Positions 7,804 to 14,648 of a stretch of 18,126 nucleotides of DNA are shown piece after piece. Each line of letters opens with the position of its first letter. The stretch's first letter is position 1. A program made the translations under genes and the position numbers. The notes under the pieces were generated by a model, which ran no database searches, was not told the origin of the DNA, and saw nothing but the letters and a program-made list of their open reading frames with translations. Origin of the DNA: SKVR01 sp964589855 (lineage in GTDB: Bacteria; Bacteroidota; Bacteroidia; Bacteroidales; UBA7960); NCBI GenBank assembly GCA_964589855.1, contig CAZPVB010000066.1:1-18126 (forward strand), given 5' to 3'.

Positions 7804-7970
7804 GTCCACTACGAAATCTGGTTTTCGGGAAATTGACTTCGTTGAGCTTACTGTTCGTGAAAATATTATGCATTTAATTAAATATTATGCTTTTAATTGT
7901 CTGAATATTAAATCTTAAAACAGCGTCAATCGTGTAATTTGTGGACAATCTCCTTTTTGGAGTGACCTCC
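7801..7970 (+). repeat. Diverged copy 2 of the MITE-like repeat, between araR and araA
   Basis: The left end (TGAGTCCACT, then CGAAA and GTTTTCGG) matches copy 3 at 29 of the first 33 positions. The last 39 bases (GTGTAATTTGTGGACAAT ... GAGTGACCTCC) match copy 3 at 29 of 39. The centre, about 7840-7920, differs from copy 3 and contains a tandem 19-bp repeat. The flanks are ATAT (7797-7800) and ATAT (7971-7974), a 4-bp target-site duplication. The terminal inverted repeats are decayed, so this is an older copy or a related subfamily. The element starts exactly at the araR stop codon. Confidence 0.65.
7861..7898 (+). repeat. Tandem 19-bp direct repeat upstream of araA
   Basis: Two adjacent 19-bp units read AAATATTATGCATTTAATT (7861-7879) and AAATATTATGCTTTTAATT (7880-7898), differing at one base. 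They lie inside the central part of repeat copy 2, about 217 bases before the araA start. They could be paired binding sites or simple slippage; nothing in the sequence decides. Confidence 0.6.
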
Positions 7971-8114
7971 ATATTGATTTTCACAGAATTTTTCAAAGGT
8001 GAAAATAAATCGGAATGTAAAGATCATTTAAAAAAACGGAGATCATGAGAGGCATCTTTCTACATCAACATATTGAAGCATACTAAAACAAAAAATAATT
8101 ATTAAAACCTTTGC
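7971..8114. other. araA upstream region
   Basis: These 144 bases follow repeat copy 2 and would have been the original araR-araA spacer before its insertion. Inverted arms TTTTCAC and GTGAAAA occur around 7978-8004 with a 14-base spacer, a possible protein-binding site of unknown partner. No clear TAnnTTTG box is present. The best match, AACCTTTG, ends immediately before the araA ATG and is too close to serve. A copy of the 6878-6898 palindrome is not found here. Confidence 0.35.
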
Positions 8115-9593
8115 ATGATGAGATCAAAACAAATTTGGTTTATAACCGGAAGTCAGCATCTGTACGGAACTGAAACATTAAATCAGGTAGAGCAAAACTC
8201 CCGCGAGATAGTTGCGCACCTTGCAAAACATGTCAACAGTTCTGTCGATATTGTTTTTAAATCGGTATTAACCACTTCCGATGATATTTTTGAAGCATTT
8301 CAAAAATCTAATCATGACAGTGATTGTATAGGTCTTATGGCCTGGATGCACACTTTCTCTCCGGCACAAATGTGGATCAGGGGACTTGGGGCCCTAAAAA
8401 AACCACTGCTCCATTTTCATACACAGCACAACCGTGACATCCCCTGGAACGACATAGATATGGATTTCATGAACCTGAATCAGGCGGCACATGGCGACCG
8501 TGAATTTGGTTTTATCTGCTCAAGGATGAAGATCAGGCGTCATGTTGTGGTTGGACACTGGAAAGATCAGACTGTAATAGATGATATTGAGAGCTGGACA
8601 AGAGTAGCGCTTGCCTGGAACGAATCGCAGGGACTAAAGGTTGCCCGTTTGGGTGATAATATGCGTAATGTAGCCGTTACCGAGGGTGATAAGGTAGAAG
8701 CACATAAAACCTTTGGATGGTCAGTATCTGGTTATGGTATCGGAGAATTGGCACAAAGGGTAAATGAGGTGAGTCAAGGTGACATTTCCGCTTTGATAGA
8801 TGAATATTATCAACTTTATCAGATCACCCCAGAGGTTACTTCCGACGCAGATAACAACTCTCGATTGATGGAGGCAGCCCGCATTGAACTGGGCCTCACC
8901 CGGTTTTTGGAAGAAGGTGGTTTTAAAGCCTTTACAACCACCTTTGAAGACCTCCACGGGTTGAAGCAACTTCCCGGATTATCAGTGCAGCGCCTGATGG
9001 AGAAAGGTTATGGCTTTGGGGCCGAAGGCGACTGGAAAACATCTGCCCTTTTGCGGTGTATGAAAGTGATGACAGAAGGTATGAAAGATGGAACCTCCTT
9101 TATGGAAGATTATACCTATCACCTCGACCCATCCGGAATGAAAGTGCTTGGGGCACATATGCTCGAAATATGTCCCTCTGTTGCTGAAGACAAACCGAAA
9201 CTGGAAGTTCATCCGTTGAGCATTGGAGGCAAGGATGATCCTGCTCGCTTGGTTTTCAATGTAAAAGAAGGCGATGGACTGAATGCATCACTTCTTGATA
9301 TGGGAAACCGCTTCCGCTTGTTAGTAAATACTATAAAAGCAGTAAAACCAGTTAATACACCTAAACTACCTGTTGCCAAAGCACTCTGGGTTCCCAAACC
9401 TGATTTGAGAACCTCAGCAACTGCCTGGATCTATGCAGGTGGCGCTCATCATACAGCGTTTAGTTTTGACGCTTCACAGGAGCAATTAGAACTTTTTGCT
9501 GAAATGGCCGGCATTGAATTCCTGCTGATTGATGAGAATACAAAAATCCGCGACTTTAAAAATCAACTCCGGTGGAATGAAAATGCTTTTTAA
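8115..9593 (+). CDS. araA: L-arabinose isomerase
   Basis: AraA converts L-arabinose to L-ribulose in the cytosol, the first step of the pathway, using Mn2+. The 492-aa length is close to that of the E. coli enzyme. Family motifs run in order: an N-terminal WFITGSQHLYG (8-18) and MAWMHTFSPAQMWI (75-88), with metal ligands expected at Glu304 (GFGAEGDWK), Glu331 (FMEDYTYH), His348 (LGAHML) and His445 or His446 (AGGAHHTAFS). All are intact. Two ATGs are adjacent (8115 and 8118); either may be used, with one residue difference. It is the first enzyme gene after araR, separated by repeat copy 2 and 144 bases of spacer, and is followed by araD and araB on the same strand. Repression by AraR is expected from context. 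Confidence 0.97.
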   Translation: MMRSKQIWFITGSQHLYGTETLNQVEQNSREIVAHLAKHVNSSVDIVFKSVLTTSDDIFEAFQKSNHDSDCIGLMAWMHTFSPAQMWIRGLGALKKPLLHFHTQHNRDIPWNDIDMDFMNLNQAAHGDREFGFICSRMKIRRHVVVGHWKDQTVIDDIESWTRVALAWNESQGLKVARLGDNMRNVAVTEGDKVEAHKTFGWSVSGYGIGELAQRVNEVSQGDISALIDEYYQLYQITPEVTSDADNNSRLMEAARIELGLTRFLEEGGFKAFTTTFEDLHGLKQLPGLSVQRLMEKGYGFGAEGDWKTSALLRCMKVMTEGMKDGTSFMEDYTYHLDPSGMKVLGAHMLEICPSVAEDKPKLEVHPLSIGGKDDPARLVFNVKEGDGLNASLLDMGNRFRLLVNTIKAVKPVNTPKLPVAKALWVPKPDLRTSATAWIYAGGAHHTAFSFDASQEQLELFAEMAGIEFLLIDENTKIRDFKNQLRWNENAF

Positions 9594-9703
9594 CAAAACA
9601 CAACCAACCACACAACAAATAGCAGTATTTCTCCGGTCTGTTTTAAAGAAATCATCTGTACCGGTAAGAGTTCAACAAGATATAATCTTAAATAAAATAA
9701 ATA

Positions 9704-10390
9704 ATGATCAATGATTTGAAGAAAAAAGTACTTCAGGCAAACCTCGCTATTGTGCAACATGGTCTGGTGGTGTTTACCTGGGGCAATGTCAGCGCCATTG
9801 ACCGCGAACAAGGCCTGGTGGTGATTAAACCATCGGGAGTTCCTTATGACAAGATGAAACCCTCAGATATGGTGGTAGTAGACATGGATGGTAAAATTGT
9901 AAGTGGCAAATTGAAACCATCTTCAGACCTTCCTACTCATTTGGTTCTTTACAAAGCTTTCGGGCAAATAGGAAGTGTGGTGCATACCCACTCTGAATGG
10001 GCTACATCCTGGGCACAAGCGTGCAAACCCATTCCACCCTACGGAACAACACATGCAGATTATTTCCACGGTGAGATCCCCTGTACCCGCCCGCTCTCGG
10101 AATCGGAGGTTTTGGGAGATTACGAAACGGAAACCGGAAATATTATCGCAGAGAGGTTCAAAGATATTGATCCCCTGGCGGTTCCGGGAATTCTGGTTGC
10201 CAGTCATGCTCCTTTTGCCTGGGGTGATACTACAGAAAAAGCAATACACAATGCAGTAGTTCTTGAAGAGGTGGCAAAGATGGCTTTCAGAACCAATGTT
10301 CTGGGTCATCACAAGTCTGTTGATCAGTTTTTGTTGAATAAACATTTTTACAGAAAACACGGAAAGAATGCTTACTACGGGCAGAAATAG
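9704..10390 (+). CDS. araD: L-ribulose-5-phosphate 4-epimerase
   Basis: AraD epimerises L-ribulose 5-phosphate to D-xylulose 5-phosphate, feeding the pentose phosphate pathway. It is a zinc-dependent class II aldolase-fold enzyme of 228 aa, the normal size. Visible residues are GNVSA (27-31), the KPSG phosphate-binding stretch (42-45), SSDLPTH with Asp75, metal ligands His94 and His96 (HTHSEWA) and His168 (ASHAPFAWG), Asp119 in THADYFHG, and the C-terminal NAYYGQ with Tyr224/Tyr225. All correspond to residues known in the E. coli enzyme. The gene follows araA after 110 bases and precedes araB by 175 bases. These gaps are wide for an operon, but no terminator is evident in either. L-fuculose-phosphate aldolase is a related fold, but the context and the C-terminal Tyr favour AraD. 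Confidence 0.95.
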   Translation: MINDLKKKVLQANLAIVQHGLVVFTWGNVSAIDREQGLVVIKPSGVPYDKMKPSDMVVVDMDGKIVSGKLKPSSDLPTHLVLYKAFGQIGSVVHTHSEWATSWAQACKPIPPYGTTHADYFHGEIPCTRPLSESEVLGDYETETGNIIAERFKDIDPLAVPGILVASHAPFAWGDTTEKAIHNAVVLEEVAKMAFRTNVLGHHKSVDQFLLNKHFYRKHGKNAYYGQK

Positions 10391-10565
10391 GAAGTTTAGA
10401 AATACCCGAGCAGCAAGGTTTTGGACACATTGATCATTTAGTTAAAGATATCCACAGATAAACCAAACAAACCTGCCAGCCAAACTCAACCACCTGTGAG
10501 ATCAGCAAAAATGGATGTTTCTATCGCCGAAAAAGCGAATTCCGGTTTAATGAAATTTTTCACAA

Positions 10566-12257
10566 ATGAACAACCAAAAAACAATGAATATGAAAAAAAA
10601 ACTTGTATTAGGTCTTGACTACGGAACCGATTCGGTAAGGGCACTGATTGTGGATGCAGCAAATGGCGAAGAAATTGCTTCGGCGGTGTCTTACTATCCG
10701 CGGTGGATCAAAAGATTATATTGCAATCCTTCGGCAAATCAGTTCCGGCAACATCCGCAGGATTATATTGACAGTATGGAAAATGCCGTTCGTGAAGCAT
10801 TATCATTATCTCCGGAAGGCACAGGCAACGAAATACTTGCGATATCGATAGATACAACCGGATCTACCCCCGTAGCTGTTGATCAAAACTGTATGCCATT
10901 GTCGCTAAAGCCCCAATTTGCTGAGAATCCCAATGCCATGTTCATTTTATGGAAGGACCATACAGCTGTTGCAGAAGCAGATCAGATCAACCATGTTGCG
11001 CGAACCTGGGGTGGTACTGATTTTACAAAGTATGAAGGAGGAGTTTATTCGTCTGAATGGTTTTGGTCCAAAGTTTTGCATATACTCCGCACAGATGAAG
11101 CCGTAAAACAATCTGCCTGGTCATGGATGGAGCATTGCGACTGGATGCCGGCTTTGCTCACTGGTGAAACAAAGACATCCAACCTCAAAATAAGCCGATG
11201 CGCGGCCGGTCATAAAGCAATGTGGCATCAGGAGTGGGGAGGTTTGCCACCAAAAGAATTTCTTCAGTTGCTTGATCCTTCTCTTTCCAGATTGAGAGAT
11301 CGACTTTATAGCGAAACTTATACCAGTGATGTTAAGGCAGGCGATTTATCTGCTCACTGGGCCGCCCGACTGAATCTAAAACCAGGAATTGCTGTGGGTG
11401 TAGGCGCTTTCGATGCCCACCTGGGTGCCGTAGGAGGAGAAATAAAACCCTACTACCTGAGCAAGGTAATGGGAACCTCTACCTGCGATATGGTAGTGGT
11501 ACCGGAAAAAGACCTGGGCAATTCTCTTGTAAAAGGTATTTGCGGACAAGTAGATGGCTCTGTTATTCCGGGGATGATAGGCCTGGAAGCAGGACAATCC
11601 GCTTTCGGAGATGTATATGCCTGGTTTCGTGACCTTTTGCTCTGGCCGGTAAAGAACATATTTTCCAAAACTCCTCTAATTACCCCTCAACAGAGGGAGG
11701 AAATCACTGCGAGCATAACCCAGAACCTGATAGAAGAACTAACTTTGGCTGCCGGCAATATTGATCCGGATAAATCAGGATTAATCGCCCTTGACTGGTT
11801 GAATGGCAGAAGAACACCAGATGCAGATCAATTTGTATCCGGTGCTGTAACAGGCATCACATTGGGTACAGATGCACCGGCAATTTTCAGAGCACTTGTT
11901 GAAGCCACCGCATTTGGCAGCAGAGCAATTATTGAACGATTCCGGTCGGAAGGTGTCAGGATTGATGGCGTTATTGCCCTGGGAGGTGTAGCAAAAAAAT
12001 CTCCTCTTGTTATGCAAATTGTTTCCGATGTGCTTGACATGCCTATTGAAGTAGCGCGCAATGAGCAAACTGTTGCTCTGGGAGCAGCAATGGCGGCCAG
12101 CGTGGTGGCAGGTATTCATCCCGATTTCCGCTCTGCCCAAAAAGCCATGGGTAGCGGAGTGGAAAAGGTATATCGACCCCGGGCAGCATATTCTCAAAAA
12201 TACAACAAACTATATGAAAAATACAAATCGCTTGGAAACTTTATAAAAAAAGAGTAA
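10566..12257 (+). CDS. araB: L-ribulokinase
   Basis: AraB phosphorylates L-ribulose with ATP to L-ribulose 5-phosphate. It is a FGGY-family carbohydrate kinase of 563 aa, close to the 566 aa of E. coli AraB. The N-terminal ATP/phosphate loop reads LGLDYGTDSVRALIVD (15-30). Further signatures are WKDHTAVAEA (129-138), GAFDAHLGAVGG (280-291) with likely catalytic Asp283, KVMGTSTCDM (300-309), and ALGGVAKKSP in the C-terminal domain. Three in-frame ATGs occur at 10566, 10584 and 10590. The family homology begins at MKKKLVLGLDYG, so 10590 is equally possible; I keep the longest form. It is the last gene of the araA-araD-araB run. The order differs from the enterobacterial araBAD, as is common outside that group. 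Confidence 0.96.
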   Translation: MNNQKTMNMKKKLVLGLDYGTDSVRALIVDAANGEEIASAVSYYPRWIKRLYCNPSANQFRQHPQDYIDSMENAVREALSLSPEGTGNEILAISIDTTGSTPVAVDQNCMPLSLKPQFAENPNAMFILWKDHTAVAEADQINHVARTWGGTDFTKYEGGVYSSEWFWSKVLHILRTDEAVKQSAWSWMEHCDWMPALLTGETKTSNLKISRCAAGHKAMWHQEWGGLPPKEFLQLLDPSLSRLRDRLYSETYTSDVKAGDLSAHWAARLNLKPGIAVGVGAFDAHLGAVGGEIKPYYLSKVMGTSTCDMVVVPEKDLGNSLVKGICGQVDGSVIPGMIGLEAGQSAFGDVYAWFRDLLLWPVKNIFSKTPLITPQQREEITASITQNLIEELTLAAGNIDPDKSGLIALDWLNGRRTPDADQFVSGAVTGITLGTDAPAIFRALVEATAFGSRAIIERFRSEGVRIDGVIALGGVAKKSPLVMQIVSDVLDMPIEVARNEQTVALGAAMAASVVAGIHPDFRSAQKAMGSGVEKVYRPRAAYSQKYNKLYEKYKSLGNFIKKE

Positions 12258-12486
12258 CAACTTCAGAATATGTCCAATACTACAAATATTCCGTTCAATT
12301 TTTACCATCGATTTAGTCTTCATTTTTTTATACCATAATGGAAATGTACTAAATGACCTACATGGCATTAAATATTATCTTTGAAGGTTTAAAAATTTAA
12401 TAAGAGAATGCTTTTAAGAAAAAAACTCATCTCAGGCATGATTTCCCTGACAGGCAAACAAAAAGATAGTAAAAGGAATCCAGACC
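12258..12486. other. Spacer between araB and the RNA-ligase remnant
   Basis: These 229 bases are non-coding as far as I can tell. At 12376-12383 there is a perfect -7 box TATCTTTG pointing rightward, about 104 bases before the ATG of the broken RNA-ligase-like gene. It may be a leftover promoter of that gene. I see no strong rho-independent terminator for araB. Confidence 0.4.
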
Positions 12487-12703
12487 ATGAAACCCCTTAA
12501 CCGGAAAAATTATGGATCGATACCCCACCTCTCCAACAGCAAATTGGGCGAAGGGGATTACTATATAAACCCCGGACAGGAAAGAATCTTAACTCTCAAA
12601 GGTCGATTTCCTTGCCAAATGGGTACGTCTTGATTTTCAGCCTGCCAAATATGCCATAGGGGTAGACGACAATGCCGCAGTTTGGAATATCCTGAAGGAT
12701 TAA
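12487..12703 (+). pseudogene. Deletion remnant of an RNA ligase family gene
   Basis: From ATG 12487 the frame reads MKPLNRKNYGSIPHL and continues to GQERILTLK, closely resembling the N-terminus of a bacterial RNA ligase family whose members start with R-x-YGSIPHLPGSR-x-G. This frame stops at 12631-12633. From 12602, one base out of phase, a second stretch reads VDFLAKWVRLDFQPAKY and ends in AVWNILKD at TAA 12701-12703, resembling the C-terminal end of the same family. The central adenylation domain, including the KxDGS lysine motif, is missing. The simplest reading is an internal deletion joining the two ends with a frameshift near 12600, leaving no function. The family match rests on recalled sequence patterns and should be confirmed by search. 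A MITE-like element lies 47 bases further on. Confidence 0.6.
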
Positions 12704-12749
12704 TTTCACCATGCCTTCAAAACACATCCGATGATCTTATGACAATTAT

Positions 12750-12882
12750 TGAGTCCACTCCGAAAACTTGTTTTCGGCAAATCTGTGTTCATTTTCATTT
12801 TTTAAACACATTGATTATCAGAATTTAACATCTGTGTAAATCTGTGTAATCTGTGGACAATTGATTTTTCAGAGTGGACTCA
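12750..12882 (+). mobile_element. Complete 133-bp MITE-like element (copy 3)
   Basis: The ends TGAGTCCACTC and GAGTGGACTCA form terminal inverted repeats that extend with one mismatch through GAAAA/TTTTC. The element is flanked on both sides by TTAT (12746-12749 and 12883-12886), a 4-bp target-site duplication. A perfect 8-bp inner hairpin, CCGAAAAC-TT-GTTTTCGG, lies at 12760-12777. The right half has short direct repeats of TCTGTGTAA type (12830-12856). No open frame is present, so any movement would need a transposase in trans, and none is in the window. The parent insertion-sequence family is not identified. Confidence 0.75.
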
Positions 12883-13148
12883 TTATTTGATTTTTGATTT
12901 TAGTAAACTGCCAGTAACTTTTCCTTGTGCAAAAACGAACTTAAAAATAATAGTGATCACCCCTGCTTCTCTATACTTTTTTATACAGAGAAAAATTACC
13001 AGATTCATTGAATTCAAAGTATCGAGATAAAAAATAACTTTTTCCGTTTATCACGGTAAAATCACAAGTTTGTTTCCCGTAGTTTTGATAATAGTTTTAC
13101 ATTTGCAGATAATCCTATTCAAAACACAACTGTCAAAAAAAAATAAGA
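12883..13148. other. Upstream region of the double adenylate kinase gene
   Basis: These 266 AT-rich bases have no gene. An imperfect hairpin (CTCTATA ... TATACAGAG) sits near 12972-12993. The only firm signal is the -7 box listed at 13098-13105. Confidence 0.4.
13098..13105 (+). promoter_or_regulatory. -7 promoter box for the adenylate kinase gene
   Basis: TACATTTG is a full match to TAnnTTTG and is followed by C, as usual. It ends 43 bases before the ATG at 13149, giving a leader of about 35 bases. A TTTG at 13069-13072 lies slightly too far upstream to be an ideal -33 element. Confidence 0.5.
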
Positions 13149-14321
13149 ATGCTGAACATCATACTTTTCGGTCCTCCCGGAGCGGGAAAGGGGACCCAGT
13201 CGGAGTTGCTCATGCAACGATACAATCTCACCTATATATCTACGGGTGATGCACTCAGAAAAGAACTTCAGGCAGACACCCCCCTGGGCAATCAGGCGCG
13301 CAAGATCATTGAATCGGGAGGATTGGTAGACGATGAGATCATTGTACAGATCATCGGCAATGCTATTCAGTCTCATCATGCTACCGATGGTTTCCTTTTC
13401 GATGGGTTTCCCAGAACATACGTACAGGCTTATATTCTCGACGGATTATTTACCACCTTGCAAACCTCGCTGAGCAAAATACTGATTCTTGATATATCTG
13501 ATGAAGAATGTACAAGAAGGTTGCTGCAAAGAGCCAAGGAACAACACCGCACAGATGACAATAAAGTGGTGATTAAAAAACGATTGCAGGAATATCATCA
13601 AAAAACGCTTCCCCTGCTGGAATTTTACAAAGATACAGATAAACTTGCCCATGTAAACGGACTGGGCACCACACAGGAGGTATTTAACCGTATAGACCAT
13701 CACATTATAGAAGAAATAAACAGCAAACCTGTTAACATCATGGTTTATGGATTTCCGGGATCGGGAAAAACCACACAAGCAAAAAAAATAGCCGACGAGT
13801 TTAATTTAGCGTACATTTCTACGAGCGAATTGCTGAAAAAAGAGAGAGCAACAGGCTCTAATCTGGCCAAAACCATTGACCCATACCTGCAAAAAGGTTT
13901 GCTGGTACCCGATGAGATCGTAATACGCCTGATAGAAAAAAAACTGAGAGAAACCGACGGGGAAAAAAGAGGATATGTTTTTAAGGGATATCCGAGAACA
14001 CTGGTGCAGGCCTATATCCTGGACGGAATCATGAAAAAGAAAAACTTTGCTATCAACTGTGTGATCAATATACAGGTACATCAACTCGAACTGGTAAAAA
14101 GACTGGATGCAAGGAGCAAAACAAAAGACCGTATGCCCTACGATGACAGCGCCTCAACCATTGTAGCGCGATTGGAAGAGCATGCGCAGAGAAATGACTC
14201 AATTGTGAATTATTACCGAAACAATGGCATATTGGTGGATGTGGATGGAGAAGGAAAAAAAGAAGAAGTATACCAAAGAATTGCAGATCATGTAAAAAGA
14301 GCGATCAGAAACCTGAGATAG
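13149..14321 (+). CDS. adk: Tandemly duplicated adenylate kinase (two AK domains in one chain)
   Basis: The protein of 390 aa is about twice the length of a short-LID adenylate kinase and holds two homologous halves. Half 1 (1-190) has P-loop GPPGAGKGT (8-16), AMP motif STGDALR (31-37), FDGFPRT (84-90) and RTDD (134-137), all canonical, so it should interconvert ATP + AMP and 2 ADP in the cytosol. Half 2 (194-390) has P-loop GFPGSGKTT (201-209), STSELLK (224-230) in place of STGDxxR, and FKGYPRT (278-284), where the Asp of DGFPRT is Lys. Loss of the AMP-contact Arg and the Mg-associated Asp suggests that half 2 is weakly active, regulatory or of changed specificity. Both halves share QAYILDG after PRT, indicating internal duplication. 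Its own promoter box lies upstream, and xseB follows after 81 bases. Confidence 0.88.
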   Translation: MLNIILFGPPGAGKGTQSELLMQRYNLTYISTGDALRKELQADTPLGNQARKIIESGGLVDDEIIVQIIGNAIQSHHATDGFLFDGFPRTYVQAYILDGLFTTLQTSLSKILILDISDEECTRRLLQRAKEQHRTDDNKVVIKKRLQEYHQKTLPLLEFYKDTDKLAHVNGLGTTQEVFNRIDHHIIEEINSKPVNIMVYGFPGSGKTTQAKKIADEFNLAYISTSELLKKERATGSNLAKTIDPYLQKGLLVPDEIVIRLIEKKLRETDGEKRGYVFKGYPRTLVQAYILDGIMKKKNFAINCVINIQVHQLELVKRLDARSKTKDRMPYDDSASTIVARLEEHAQRNDSIVNYYRNNGILVDVDGEGKKEEVYQRIADHVKRAIRNLR

Positions 14322-14402
14322 GGTTTATACATCACAAATAATAACATCCTTCATGGAAATGACTATTTCTATTTTTTTGACCCCTAAAAAAAAGATGAGA
14401 TC

Positions 14403-14618
14403 ATGAATTATCAGAAGTCCATTGACGAACTTGAAAACATTATAAAAAATATTGAAAGTGATGAAATAAGTGTGGATGAACTATCGCAAAAGGTAAAAAG
14501 AGCCACCGAACTGATATCTGTTTGTCATAAAGCATTGCACGATACCGAAGAAAATGTGCAGGACATACTCAGGGATATAGATTCCGGACGAAAAAAACGC
14601 CCAAACCCGGAAAAATGA
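14403..14618 (+). CDS. xseB: Exodeoxyribonuclease VII small subunit
   Basis: XseB is the small subunit of exonuclease VII, which degrades single-stranded DNA from both ends; several XseB chains bind one XseA. The 71-aa length and the pattern YQKSIDELENIIKNIESDEI (3-22), followed by a helix with LSQKVKRATELISVCHKAL, are typical: two antiparallel helices with a conserved E-L-E-x-I-V/I core. The acidic-to-basic C-terminal tail ends in KKRPNPEK. The large-subunit gene xseA, often adjacent in other bacteria, is not in the window; an adenylate kinase gene precedes it instead. Its stop codon lies within a hairpin shared with the converging phosphoesterase gene. Confidence 0.85.
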   Translation: MNYQKSIDELENIIKNIESDEISVDELSQKVKRATELISVCHKALHDTEENVQDILRDIDSGRKKRPNPEK

Positions 14619-14648
14619 AAAATATCAGTTGACTGATGATTTTCTTTT
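14617..14648. terminator. Bidirectional terminator between xseB and the phosphoesterase gene
   Basis: ATCAGT-TG-ACTGAT (14624-14637) is a perfect 6-bp inverted repeat. With flanking A/T bases the arms extend to 13 positions with 11 matches (14617-14629 against 14632-14644). On the plus strand it is followed by TTTTCTTTT, and on the minus strand by a T-rich run. Both converging stop codons (14616-14618 plus, 14625-14627 minus) fall in or at the hairpin. Confidence 0.6.

Noticed and set aside
12830..12856. Short TCTGTGTAA repeats suggestive of a CRISPR-like or iteron array
   Set aside because: The units are about 9-10 bp, adjacent without spacers and lie inside a transposon-like repeat; they fit neither CRISPR nor a replication origin.
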